Made by a program: the position numbers and the translations under genes
Shown: in pieces, positions 25,941 to 37,362 of the stretch
How the letters are laid out: each line of letters begins with the position of its first letter
How positions within the stretch are numbered: position 1 is the first letter of the stretch
Notes under the pieces: model-generated
Seen by the model: the letters and a program-made list of their open reading frames with translations, nothing else
The model's database searches: none
What the model was told of the DNA's origin: nothing
NCBI GenBank assembly: GCA_028023455.1
Contig: JAQFVV010000454.1
Coordinates: 184,001 to 248,000, forward strand
Reading direction: 5' to 3'
Length of the DNA: 64,000 nucleotides
Origin: Epiperipatus broadwayi
Lineage: Eukaryota; Onychophora; Udeonychophora; Euonychophora; Peripatidae

Positions 25941-26321
25941 GTTGGGACACTAGATTCAAAAAACCAACTCAAGCTAAGCATTTATCTAAAAGTTAATATG
26001 TCAAGAAGATCTGAAACTTTTAGACATATGCATATCTTTAAAGTCAGCTCTTCAACTGAAAAAATCATATGGACCTGAACTTAATTCAGATACTCCATAT
26101 ATTAATAAGCTTAGCCATTTAATTTAGCCAAAGCACCAACAGCAAAATAATAATAGTAATTATAAAAAGTCAGATGTCACATGACTTATATATAGCTTGC
26201 ATTTACCAATATGTAAAATTAAGAACATGCTAAGGAGCTCTAAACAAGCTTTTTTTTTTATTATGATAAATGCTACTACAAGAGAAGGCATTCAAATCAT
26301 CTTTATCTTAGATTGTCCCCA

Positions 26322-26362
26322 TCCCCAGACCAGTTTTGACCTACGGATCTCTTCAGTGAGGA
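26322..26362 (-). ncRNA. Hammerhead ribozyme, family A copy 2 (core mutated)
   Basis: Same layout with stem I TCCTCA/TGGGGA, CTGAAGA and stem II GATCC-GTA-GGTC (pairing shortened or shifted). The GAAA reads AAAA: the invariant G12 is lost, so self-cleavage should be abolished. Confidence 0.7.
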
Positions 26363-26599
26363 GTTCGGACACTAGATTCAAAAAACCAACTCAAGCTAAG
26401 CATTTATCTAAAAGTTAATTGTCAAGAAAAAGATTTGAAACTTTTAGCCATATGCATGTCTTGTAGTAGCATTTATCATAATAAAAAAAAAATTAAAAAA
26501 AAAAGCTTGTTTAGAGCTCATTAGCATGCTCTTAATTTTACATATTGGTAAATGCAAGCTATATATAAGTCATGTGACATCTGACTTTTTATTATATAT

Positions 26600-27655
26600 A
26601 TATAGCAGCATACAGATAAATTTGGCATTTGAAAATTAAAACATTTCATTTATCCATCAGTAATCCTTTAGCAGAGACTTTTTAAAATGAATTTTAAAAT
26701 TAGAAGTTTTCTTCTCCTTTTTCATTCTTTTGCAAATACTTCAAGACACCATTTTGGTTTCCTGAACAAATATATTCTTTTTCTACTCCATTATTTGACA
26801 GTTAAATAACTAAAACACTTAGAAAAGAAATATATATATATAGGATTTGCTTACATAAAGATAAAAATATTAGAGAGATTTTTAATTTGTTCAGTTCTAT
26901 TTATAGCTTTGTTATGACTGATGTAATACTCATCATTAAAATCAAGATTATGCTCAAATTTTTTTTACTCAAATATTAAAATTATATTTGTCCTGCATCA
27001 CATAATAAAAGTTTTTTTTTATAACAATAGAAAGAGTAAAATAATATTTCGTAAATAATTACATAAAAAAATATTTGCACTTTGAAAATAAACATTCTCC
27101 CCTACTAAAATAATCTAATATATATATATATTCATAATATTGTTCTGGAAATATATAATTTATATATTATCCTAACTTAAATACCACACATAATGTAAAC
27201 ATAAACATATTTATGTTTAAGATATTAAATATTTTATTTGTAGTGTCTATGTAATACCAGTTATAACTGCAATAAAAAAAATTGAAAAAACAAAGAAAAT
27301 ATTAATAAATTTTTATCTAACATTACTGTTTTATTATTTATATGTGTTTTTAAAAAGTTTAATTTACTAACTTTATGCCTGTAATAATAATATGCTCTTT
27401 CTCTAGCATTTTGTTGTCATAGCAACCATTTTAACATTCTCTAGATTAATGCGTAACTTTTAAAACTATCAAAATTTTTTTTTATATATGATCTTACATC
27501 ACATACAGAAATTAAACTTAATTTTTCTCACTACAATATATATATGATTACATTTCCAGATCATCAAATTCATTTTCCTGAATGATGAAACATGTTAACA
27601 AATGCTACTAATTAAAATATCTATAACAAATGCTTAATTAGAATATACTGTAACA
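26600..27655. other. No recognisable gene; AT-rich DNA
   Basis: Short TA tracts near 26830, 27120 and 27537. No exon or family member was seen. Confidence 0.45.
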
Positions 27656-27995
27656 TAATATATAGGGTATATGAGCACAGACTTTCACATGACCCACCAC
27701 TCTCCACTCTATCTCATAACAATGATATACTTGAACACATATATGTTGAACAGTAAATAATCACCAATATACATGTTTCATGATAAACCAGCAATCATCA
27801 GTTGGTCCAGATTATTATCTCCACACATATATGCAATAAGTGCTCAGATATATATTAAGATAGCCAATCTTCATACTTTAATGGACAGGCTTCAATCCAT
27901 TCCACACTCCAACTCTTCTACCATCCATACAATTGAAAATCTGATGATGGACCCTCAAAGGCCACCCTGAGGCCAAGATTCTCATCATAAATGTT
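27655..27995 (-). mobile_element. Family B hammerhead repeat, copy 4
   Basis: Near full length on the minus strand, from CTTGGCCTCAGGGTGGCC (27961-27978 inverted) through the TGTCCATTAAAGTATGAAG block and the ribozyme, to TCATGTGAAAGTCTGTGCTC. The terminal hairpin present in copies 1 and 3 is missing. No duplication was identified. Confidence 0.8.
27763..27806 (-). ncRNA. Hammerhead ribozyme, family B copy 4
   Basis: Minus: ACCAA, CTGATGA, TGCT-GGTTT-ATCA, GAAA, CATGTATA, TTGGT. Core and stem I are intact. One stem II pair is broken (AGCA changed to ATCA). Stem III contains the palindrome ACATGT. Confidence 0.65.
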
Positions 27996-27999
27996 GTTA

Positions 28000-29045
28000 A
28001 TTTAAAAAAAGCATTGTGAAAAAATACAACAACTGAAATGGAAATTTACATTACACTACAAAGATAAAATATTCAATAAATTATTGAATTGGGCCTTTTG
28101 CTTTTGATTTCCAACTCTGATTAAATCCATTTATTACAAGTACTTATATACTAAAGCTGAATAAATTTGAAGTATTATACTTGCTGCTTAAAACAAACTA
28201 ATGAACCACATTTTTAATGATAATTAATAAGAAATACTTAGATTTACATGATTTCTTTTGTACTTGTTTTCTAGACCCAACTAATGCATAAACAGAATTT
28301 CATTTGATATTACAATTGGTAATCACATTCTAAAAAAAAGATTGATGCAATCATTAGAATAAGAATAAGGTGGAATTACAAAAAAAAATTGTGTGCATTG
28401 ATATTTCAACTGGAATCAATCATTAAAAATGTTTGGGGGGGAGAGGGGCATAAAAAATTATGATGGCAAAAGTCACTCACTTCTGAAATAAAGTGATTCA
28501 AGTTGTCTGTAAAATTATTCTGTGTTTCTTATTAGATTAAGATGGTCCTCAAAGCAACTAAAGCAAATGAAATTGATTTAAAATTATAGGTGTGGATCTA
28601 TAATTCATGGGGTCTTATGATCTAACATTATTCTAAACATCTCTTTGATCTAATTCTTACACAAGAAACTGATTTAATTACAGACTATTTTCACCCTAAA
28701 CCTTTAAAAATTTTGCAGAAGTATCACTGCAATATTTGCAATCAGGTAAAGGATGAAATATTAGTAGGTTATGCTACCAAGCTCAGGAAAGTAGTGTTGA
28801 TCTATGAATTCAAGCACTTTTTAGGCCATGGTAAAGAAACATTTCATCTGTAAAATAAAAGTCACAGTTTTTGAACTAAACTGTTGTTCAATTGTAGTAC
28901 CACATTTTGCTCAACAGGTGTTCAGATTCCTTATAGTTGAGACTTGATCAAACTTCATTGCAATGAAAGCTTTTTTGAGCCATAGACATAATGAAGCATA
29001 TTGATAAAACTGATATGACACCCATATTTTTATGATAAGGCAGAC
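28000..29045. other. No recognisable gene; AT-rich DNA
   Basis: A GGGGGGAGAGGGG patch lies at about 28434-28447. Nothing else recognised. Confidence 0.4.
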
Positions 29046-29047
29046 CA

Positions 29048-29298
29048 AAAGTTACATTAGGCTTGAACAAGGGGGTTGAACTCAAACTTTCACATGACCT
29101 TCAACTATCCATGCTATCTCATACTGCTGGCACACTTAATCACACATATGTCAAAGTGTGTCAGCAATATGAGATAGCATGGATAATTGAGGGTCATGTG
29201 AAAGTCTGAGTTCAAACCCTTTATATAGAACATATTGGAGTGCAGGTATGAAAAAACCTGTACTGTAGAATATTTATATTAAGCTTTAATGTAACTTG
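29048..29298. repeat. Palindromic pair of family B 3' halves
   Basis: The left arm (minus, about 29066-29150) and right arm (plus, about 29150-29280) both read TCATGTGAAAGT, CTGAGTTCAAAC and ATGAGATAGCATGGAT. Outside them, AAGTTACATTAGGCTT and AAGCTTTAATGTAACTT extend the inversion to 29298. The ribozyme half is absent from both arms. Confidence 0.75.
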
Positions 29299-29299
29299 C

Positions 29300-30190
29300 C
29301 ATAGATTTAATAAAAAGACAATGCTCACACATATAAAAGATTTGATAGTATTATTGCACTGAAAAATGCAGCTTATTTTACAAAAAAGCAACATTGTCCA
29401 AAATAAATGGTCTGATTCAAAAAAAATTATAGCTTATTTTAAAAATTACAGAAAATAAATCTTTCATCAGCTTCTGGTTTTCACGAAGTAACACAACAAT
29501 TTAATAATGAACTATGGTACCACAAAGTGTGTTTTACATATACATTTAAAAGTAATTATTGTTTTTTGATATGTTTAACTTCTTATACCTTCCATAAATG
29601 ATTAACCCTTCTTTTCATTTTGAATAAGTTTCTGTTATATCTATTAAATTAAAGCCCCCTCCCGCTTTTAATACAAGTTTTAATTAACTTCTTTTGCTGC
29701 TTTTCTATCACATTAGTATGCCACAGATGATTATCTCATTCTTCTTTATCAATTATTTATGTGTTTCATTTCTTCTTTTTTTTTGCCAAACCCATTTATA
29801 GTATTTTCTTTTTTTCTTGATTTCCATTATAAACTACCATTTCATTACTTCACCCTTTACAGTGATATATAATTTTTTATACATTTGTTTAATATATATA
29901 TATTTATATTAGTAGAATTTATTTTTCTAGCCAACAGTGCAAGTTTTTTTGAATTGTAACAGTTATAAATCAAATCCCTGTCCCCAATTGACTACCAGTT
30001 TTACTCATACATTTTCATTCATATATTGAAATCTTCCAGACATTTTATATTTTCTTTTAATTTCTTCATTTAAAAAGAATCCCATACTATTTTCCTTTGA
30101 ATAGTCTCATTTGCTGTCCGTAATATACCTTCCAATCTATATCTACATACCCCTTTCAATTCTATCCAAAAATTTCTAACTTCCCTCACT
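29300..30190. other. No recognisable gene; T-rich DNA
   Basis: T-rich stretches at 29560-30180 with no frame, exon or shared repeat. Confidence 0.4.
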
Positions 30191-30205
30191 AATATAAAAA
30201 GACAC

Positions 30206-30311
30206 GTCAAGCATTGGTAGTCGAGAGGTCAGAGACAGCTGCTTTACAAGCAGTTGTCCCGGGTTAGCGGGTTCGCTTCCTGGCTGATGCTATGACACAC
30301 GAGAAAAATAT
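30206..30311 (+). mobile_element. tRNA-derived SINE, second subtype
   Basis: CATTGGTAGTCGAGAGGTCA (A box), GCTTTACAAGCAG, a doubled GGGTTAGCGGGTTCGCTTCC (B box), the closing strand CTGATGC, TATGACACACGAG and an A tract. The duplication ATATAAAAAGACAC (30192-30205) / ATATAAAAAGACGC (30312-30325) confirms retroposition. Confidence 0.9.
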
Positions 30312-30325
30312 ATATAAAAAGACGC

Positions 30326-31050
30326 ATTTTCAAATGTTATGACAGCACTCTCATCTTTTCCCAAATATTCTATGTCATTCTTATTTATTTTTCTGATGAA
30401 ATAACTGCATCTGGAGACTTAATATTCGTAATAAAAAACACATATTTAATTAAGATCCCCACAATTCTCCGATATTCGTATATAATGTTATTTTAAAAAT
30501 AGTCATTAACTAGAAATAAAAGCATTATTAAATTATATAATATATATTAGAATGTAGTAAAAAATAATCCGTCAAATGTCAAGAATAATTCATTGGGTTC
30601 ACTTTTTTTTTCCAAGCGATTTTTCTTTTTACCTCTTTTTTTATTTATACTCATTTTTATTTTAGTTAGTTTCTCTAAACCATTATTTTAGATGGGAATT
30701 ATATATCCATCATATATATTTAATTTATATAAAAGTCAGATAAAAAACACGTTTCAAATTTGTCAGGATCAACAGTGAATAATTATGTTTTATCAGAGTG
30801 ATTAATATTTTTGATTTATTATTTAGATTCTGACAATAATTTCCAACGTTTTTCTTTCTTGCTATAATTGTACGCTTATAAAGCTTGTTAGAAATTAGAT
30901 TAAATAGAGTCATAACACAATCCATCCTTTTAATATTTTTGTTAACTTTATCAAAAATTCATTTATTTTACTCTATCAGTCATTTAGAATTATTATTAGT
31001 TTAAATAGTAGCAAATGATTGTCATTCATCATCATATATATATATGTAAT
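30326..31050. other. No recognisable gene; AT-rich DNA
   Basis: The 66-codon minus frame at 30725-30925 is K/N/I/L-rich and likely chance. Confidence 0.4.
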
Positions 31051-31052
31051 AA

Positions 31053-31310
31053 TATTATAATTCGATGTCTGTATTTCTTCAAATCAATATATAGTAATCT
31101 TATAATTGAATATTTATAAATACAGTAATTAGATACATGTAAAGTATAGCTTTAAAAATTTTATCCACTTAGTAACCTTTCAAAGTGTTAGTTGACAAAG
31201 ACTACGAAAGCGCTCCTAAGTGGATACAATTTTTAAAGTTATACTTTATATGTATCTAATTATTGCATTTATAAATATTCAATTATAAGATTATATATAT
31301 ATAGTGATCA
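31053..31310. mobile_element. Palindrome of two PLE 3' ends
   Basis: The left arm (minus, about 31053-31180) contains TGTCTGTATTTCTTCAAAT, the reverse complement of the PLE 3' end at 1240-1260. The right arm (plus, about 31211-31300) repeats the left arm inverted: CTAAGTGGAT, TATGTATCTAATTA, TAAATATTCAATTATAAGAT. The centre carries the hammerhead-like GTTGACAAAGACTACGAAAG. It is a solo terminal-repeat dimer without coding sequence. Confidence 0.7.
31191..31214 (+). ncRNA. Degenerate hammerhead-like motif at palindrome centre
   Basis: TTGACAA, AG, ACTAC, GAAA, GCGCT: homologous to 1123-1151 but with stem II collapsed. Presumed inactive. Confidence 0.35.
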
Positions 31311-31614
31311 TTAAATGCAAGCTTAAAAGCAAGGTATGAAATTATGACTTGTTTTATTAATTTTATATATATATATGAGAGGCTAACTATGGAAGTCAAA
31401 ATTATGGCATTGATTTTAAGTATAATTAATCAATAAGAAGTGCCTGATCAAGTCTATTTTCAGCTCTCTTGCAAAAGATGATGTTGGATTAAAATATACT
31501 AGATACTATTTTCTATAGAAACAATTAATTGTCATTTTTAATGTTATTTTTTACTATCTTGCTACATGTTACCTAAATTAGTGTGAGATTTATTGGTTAT
31601 AAGCTTCTGCTATT

Positions 31615-31790
31615 TTCAACCTTTAGAACTAATTATCTTTAGAAAAATTCAAACTCTATTCAAACTTTTCAAATTACTTTTATGTGTTTAATGACCAGTG
31701 ATAATACAAGCACAGGAATTCAATCTGGCACCTTTAGATTTGTGATTACTAAATTTATGTTGACATTCGTACCAATTAGCCTACTCTGTT
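31615..31790 (-). mobile_element. Family E repeat, partial inverted copy
   Basis: The reverse complement of GCCTAGTTGGT...AAATCTAAAGATGCC (32276-32320) is seen at about 31733-31790, and CTTTAGAAAAATTCAAACT near 31638 matches the 32416-32440 block. Moderately diverged. Confidence 0.5.
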
Positions 31791-32267
31791 AAAGTAAACA
31801 GTTAGTAGAAATTTTATATACTTATCTATGGAAACCCTCCTGATTTCTTTATTTTTTCTGACCTTTTAGATTATCTGCCATTGTCATGTGAGCAGCATCT
31901 TTAAATTATCTTCTTTGTACTTTTTCATCTCTGTATAATATTGTCTTTTTTCCAATTGAACATATATATTCATCACTACATGTGTAGTTTGCTGCATTAG
32001 CTGCATCCAATTTTTTTCCAATGAACATATGTTTGAATGGAAAAAACAGAATAGTGGATAGAGAGAAAAAAGTAAAAAAATAAAAGCAAAAGATGCAGCT
32101 TAAATGGTGTTTGCAAATCATACTATTAAATCAATTTAGAATGTAAATTTGTAATATTTGGAAGAACATGCATTACTCTTACCTTTTAAAAAAAATAGAG
32201 AAATCAGACAGCCCTCATAAATAAGCATATCAAATTTTTATTGACTGTTGTTCTTGGAAGAATAGCC

Positions 32268-33075
32268 TAGTTGGTTTAGAGCACAACCTTAAATTTAATA
32301 TTAACAAATCTAAAGATGCCATTGATGTTTTCCTGAAGGTTTGTGATGATGGTGTTTTAATTGTATTTTTATACTGGACTATTTCTATAATCTAATATGT
32401 GTATTGAATGTCTTTAGAAAAATTTAACTTTATTTAAATATTCCAAATACATTCAACTGTTAGTAATAGCACATCAAACAGATTAGTAAATGCACAAAAA
32501 TTCAAGAGGTATTATTCTCACCTCTTCTTCAGGTGTTGCAAACCTAGACCCTTAGATTCTTGAGTATTGAATTTTAAGGTAATGTTTTAACCAACTGGCT
32601 CAGTTGGTTAGAGCATTACCTTAAAAAAGGGTGTTGGTTAGAGTGTCATCTTAAAATTCAATACCCAATAATCTAAGAGTCCAGGTACGAATTCCATGCT
32701 AGTACTGTCACTGGTCAGGCCAGCAACACCTGAAAAAGAGGGGAGAATAATACCTCTCAAAATGTTGTGCATTTACTAACCTGTTTGATGTGTTATTACT
32801 AACAGTCGAATGTATTAGGAATATTTAAATAAAGTTAAATTTTTCTAAAAACATGCAATACTCATATTAGATGATGGAAATAGTCCAATATAAAAATACA
32901 ACTAAAGATGTCATGTTTGAATCTTATGTTAATACTGATATTGATCAGGTAAATAATATCTAAAAATGAGAAGAAAATAATATCATTCAAAACTTTGGGT
33001 TTTATACTAACCGGTGTGCTATTATTGACAATTGAGCATATTTGAAAAGTTTAAATAACATTTATATTTTTCTAA
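32268..33075. mobile_element. Family E tRNA-related repeats arranged as a large palindrome
   Basis: A left arm (minus, about 32345-32590) and right arm (plus, about 32640-32902) of about 250 bp match at about 90%. The centre near 32600 holds TGGCTCAGTTGGTTAGAGCA, an excellent tRNA A box of Ile/Lys type; the right arm has GTACGAATTCC, a weak B box. A third, tandem partial copy follows at 32905-33070, and another tRNA-like head lies at 32274-32295. The arms contain GTTATTACTAACAGT and ATATTTAAATAAAGTTAAAT. It is a decayed SINE-like family. Confidence 0.65.
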
Positions 33076-33079
33076 AGAA

Positions 33080-34230
33080 ATGTAACAATTATTCCTAAAG
33101 TATGTAAACAATCTAATATATAATCACAAGTAAAATGCCATCATTATATATTTTCTGGAAACAGTTTGTACTAATTATTTACATAGTAATCATGACCAAC
33201 ATTTTAATTATATGCAAATATTTATGAGGGCATGAAAATGCAAAGCTTTTAGCACTGAAAAATGTAAGGTTAAATGTAGAAAATAGGACATCCTTAGATG
33301 TATAAAGCAGCATATCATTAAAAGGTCACATTGGAATTGGATGTAAATATTAGTTTTATTTAGCAAATAATTATGTGTTTGGGTACATTCCTACACAAAT
33401 GTGCAAAAACCTTATGAAAAATAATAAACGTGACTGACTTTGCAAAAAATTGATTAAGTGATCACGTTTATCAGATTGTTTATTTAAGTCGTAAAAATAA
33501 ATGAAATGTCATTACTAATACCATAACAGAAGATAGTGATACTAAAAAGGTATTGACATATTTTAAAATTATGGCCAAATAGAATGTGTAAAGTTTTTTG
33601 ATGAAAATTCTTCCAAATTCAAAAAACAGAACTTCAGTTATAGTTAAAATTATTGTTAAGATTTGATACTAATATGACTGCACTAATGTAAGCCTATTTT
33701 TCATAGAAATAAAGTTCTATTGAATGTGTAAATCACTAAACATTTGTTTTTTAGAACAGCTCATTGAATAAAAAGATACTGAATAGTGTTGGATTCATTA
33801 TGAAGTCTAACTTGGTATTTTATATTCTTTCTAGATGTATTAGTGAAAGGCTTATGTTAGTTTGTATGCTGATTCCAGTTTTCATATATTCTTTAACAAT
33901 TCAGAAACTTCACAGGAAAAAAACTTGTATTTCTGGGATAATACTAATGTATCACTTTCAATAACATAATCAATTTTTTTATGGAGCCTATAATGTAAAC
34001 GTTATTAGAAACAATAAACTATGACACAAAGTTATTAAAATAATGATGCTGGTTCTGTAATCTCAAATAATTTTCTGGTATTGAATTTTTGCACATTATC
34101 ATGTGATCTTTTAATTTAAAAAATTATGAAAACACTTGAACACACATGCACTCAGAACAATGTCACCTTAAAAACTATATCAATATTACAATAAAAATCT
34201 GAAATAAGTCAATATTAAGAGTCCTTACAT
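33080..34230. other. No recognisable gene
   Basis: A 66-codon frame at 33764-33964 has no recognisable domain. No exon boundaries are convincing. Confidence 0.4.
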
Positions 34231-34238
34231 ATGCAGTA

Positions 34239-34560
34239 ATGCCACTTATTGTAAGACCGCGTAATCAAAGGATGCCAGAAGGCTTGTGCATAAAATCCCT
34301 ATCTAGTGCCTAATAGGATAGTGGTGGCTATGGTTATTAAAAAACCAAAGACACCAAAATGTATGGGTACTGAACTGAGTTCAGACCTATATGACTATAT
34401 AAGCTAATGAGCTTAGATTGAAAATGTTACCATGTTTTCAATTTTATTCTCATAGTTTTGTAGTTAAGTAGAGATAAAAGGTGATTGCTGGAGGGTTGCA
34501 TTAGATCCTAAGATCTTTTTTATTTATTAAGCAGATTGGAATACTATTTCTGGGATTTCC
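34239..34560. mobile_element. Rearranged family C element without ribozyme
   Basis: The left part (34239-34310) is the inverted 3' part of family C (GGCTTGTGCATAAAATCCC, TATCTAGTGCC). The right part (34311-34530) is the direct 5' part (TAATAGGATAGTGGTGGCTA, ATGAGCTTAGATTGAA, GGAGGGTTGCATTAGATCC). The central piece with the hammerhead is missing. An inversion junction lies at about 34310. Confidence 0.7.
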
Positions 34561-34579
34561 ACATGTCTTGTAAATAAAA

Positions 34580-35098
34580 AGGAGGGATTGTTAGACAGAT
34601 TACAGATTAGTTCATTTATCATGGCTAAAATAATAGTTGCAGTAAAATACATTGGTCTAAAAATTAATTTTTCTACTCATACTAAAACAAGTTATATTAC
34701 TGAAGAATAGAATTCTTTTAAAATATGTTGAGAAATTTGAGTAAGTCTTTTTATGGGTTTATGAGGAATTCCTACAGGTTATCAAACACTGGTTGTATTA
34801 TTAATGATTTAATTAAAAAAAATAAATAACACTTTATGTTTTAACTGATTAATAAATTTTTGCAGAGGTTCATAAGCAATATTGACTTAAACACAAATTG
34901 ATAATAACCTTTGAGATTGATTGGTGAATTAAAATTTCAAAAACAATAATCATATTTTAATTTTTATTTTACTGAACATTTTTGGCATTGAAAGCAACAC
35001 TAAACTTGAAAACAATAATTTTATTTAGTCAGTAGGTGATATTTTTATGTGTGGTAATAATTATAATCTAAAAAAATATTTTGATACAATAATGTAGA
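34580..35098. other. No recognisable gene
   Basis: AT-rich, no family member or exon. Confidence 0.4.
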
Positions 35099-35100
35099 TG

Positions 35101-35195
35101 ATCAAGCATTGGTAGCCGAGAGGTCAGTGCAGCAGCCTTGCAGCAGTTGTCATGGGTTCGCTTCCCAGCCGATGCTTTGACATATGGAAAAAAAA
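35101..35195 (+). mobile_element. tRNA-derived SINE, second subtype
   Basis: AAGCATTGGTAGCCGAGAGG (A box), CCTTGCAGCAG (shortened anticodon arm), GGGTTCGCTTCCC (B box), AGCCGATGC, TTTGACATATGG and A8. No clear duplication. Confidence 0.85.
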
Positions 35196-35613
35196 GTATA
35201 TCCATATTCTGATTCATTTAAATTTGGATTGAGATATTTATTTAGCTCTTGTCTTTTAAAGTCATTAATCTTGTGTTAAGATTTGTAGAGGTCACTACTG
35301 TCACATCTAGGTGCATAGTCTTAAGGTTATAACCTTAATATATGTTACTTGATTAGGACTGAAACAGCCATTTTGTAAAAATCTGTAGTTATTGGAAGAC
35401 ACTTATATTATTTTTGTCATAGAAATTTAAAAAGAGGGCAAGAATTATCATGAAATATCATTTGTATCGAATACAGTTTTCTTAAAGCCTTTATTGGATT
35501 GGTTGTTTCAACTCATAAATGAATGTTTACCGAAGTCTTAAGTACAGTTTTAAGGATTCAGAAGATACTATAAGTATGGTATCTATTGCCATAAAAATAT
35601 CATAATTTATATA

Positions 35614-36594
35614 CACCTGGGTCTCATTTTATGTGGTAGATAGGTTCCACAGATAACCCACATTAAAAAAAATCGCACAAAAATAGACTTAACTTACCTT
35701 GAAAAATGGGGGATAGGTGCTGTAATTTTCAGAATTCGCATAAAAGCAAAGCAACATGGAAAAATTACTTTAAAATTTGCATTAAAAAAATAAGCAATTA
35801 AAGTATGACTAATAAAAAATTTCAAATATTTGAAAAAAATTAATACAAGACAAACTTTTTTTACTTTTTTTATTACTACAGTATTTAATTTTACATTTTT
35901 CATACATATTTTAATCATTACCAATAGCGTTCGTTTGTAAATTGATAAGAAATTGGATTCGATGTGATGTGATGTATTGTGGCTTCTCCTTAAACGAAAT
36001 CAAGAATCTCTCAGCAATTATGCCCAGAGAAACCTGTTAGCCACTTTATTTTTATTCATGATGTGATGTACAACTAGTGCCACTTTCAGTCTTATGCTGT
36101 GTTAATGGTTTTCTGTTTCTGCATTAAAAAAATGAGATGCAATCTAAACAAAAAGATTATACATTATCATTAGAAAGATTATTTTTAGTTTATAAAATCT
36201 TTGTTTTTTATTTTAAAAATCTAAAAGATTATTTATTTCTGTTATATATAACAAAATACGTTTTAAAAGTTTAAATTTTTTGAATATTTATTGCGATATT
36301 TTTATATGTAAGTATAAATCTCTTATTATTATTTACTCATTAGTATAAGTAGGTTATTTACATAGAAGCTAACATTCTAAATACAGCTTCAGGCCATATT
36401 CATGTTAGCTGCTAATATAACGTTATATTTTTTTTAAAAAAAAAAACGTATTTCAAGTCAAAATAAGTTATTAATAATTTAAATTTCTTGATATCTAATA
36501 AATATAGTGAAATATGAAAAATATTAAGATGAAACATGAATCGCATAACTTCAAAATTGCATTAAAATAATCCGCATAAAACGAGACCCAGGTG
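35614..36594. mobile_element. DNA transposon-like element with 23-bp TIRs and TA target
   Basis: The left end CACCTGGGTCTC-ATTTTATG matches the inverted right end CACCTGGGTCTC-GTTTTATG (about 21 of 23 bases). TA flanks both ends, as for Tc1/mariner/pogo-type insertion. Only a short minus-strand frame (35694-35924, no recognised domain) is inside, so it is non-autonomous. Its interior from about 36120 to 36530 is shared with 56695-57075. Confidence 0.75.
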
Positions 36595-36599
36595 TATAT

Positions 36600-36930
36600 T
36601 GCTTTTACTAGTTTTATCAAAATATTAATAATCAAATGGTTTATTGCTTGGGAGGACATATGATGTTGAGTACTAAAAATGATAGGGCTACACTATGACC
36701 TCTCTGCTTTTGATCTATATCTTAGTTAATATAACTAGTTGGGAAATTGTTTTAAGATAATTGTTTGTCCATTGATGTGTACTCAGATAATATACTACTG
36801 CTAATAATAATAATAAATCTGCAGCATTTGAAATGAACATTATTATAAGCAGAATGGATATGTATTATCTCTAACTTTGTTTTCATTTTTTTTGTCAGTA
36901 ATCTGTGAAACAGTTTAAAGGTAACTTAAT
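36600..36930. other. No recognisable gene
   Basis: AT-rich spacer. Confidence 0.4.
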
Positions 36931-36931
36931 A

Positions 36932-37037
36932 AAGGAGGTATGGTGGCCGAGTTGTCAGCACAGCTGCCTTACAAGTAGTTGTCCCGGGTTCACGGGTTCA
37001 CTTCCCGGCCGATGCTTTGACACATGAGAAAAAAAAG
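36932..37037 (+). mobile_element. tRNA-derived SINE, second subtype
   Basis: TATGGTGGCCGAGTTGTCAG (A box), GCCTTACAAGTAG, a doubled GGGTTCACGGGTTCACTTCC (B box), GGCCGATGC, TTTGACACATGAG and A8. Confidence 0.88.
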
Positions 37038-37039
37038 CA

Positions 37040-37349
37040 AAAACTTCCTTTTAGTGGCATGAAGATTTACATAAATGTATATCTATGCATGCTATTTATA
37101 CCCAATCAAAAATATCTACAGAATGGTTCTCTTGTTTTGAAAGCCATATATAAAGAACATATTTTACTAATTAACATTAAAAGAAATGTGACACCCTTTC
37201 AGCCAATGTGGAAGAAAATCTGTAACTTCAGAATGCAATCAATATGTACTTGTAAGCAATAATTTTTAAAAAGAGAGAGATGAATTTTCTTTCAATCATT
37301 AAAAAAAAATGGAGTGATACTTTTTAAGAGTCTAAAAATTTAAAATCAA
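37040..37349. other. No recognisable gene
   Basis: An 81-codon frame begins inside the SINE at 37017 and runs to 37262. It has no recognised domain and is probably chance. Confidence 0.4.
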
Positions 37350-37362
37350 TGTCATAAAAACA

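Larger units (their letters stand above)
25797..26600 (-). mobile_element. Family A hammerhead repeat: tandem pair plus inverted end
   Basis: Two minus-strand copies lie head-to-tail (ribozymes at 25900-25940 and 26322-26362, 422 nt apart). They share AGCTCTAAACAAGCTTTTTT, GAGAAGGCATTCAAATCATC and AGCTAAGCATTTATCTAAAA. The third piece, 26465-26600, is the reverse complement of the 26160-26260 segment (AAGCTTGTTTAGAGCTCATT, then AAGTCATGTGACATCTGAC), making a palindrome. There is no protein coding. The 422-nt period would be the size of a circular or monomer RNA if both ribozymes had been active. Confidence 0.8.
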
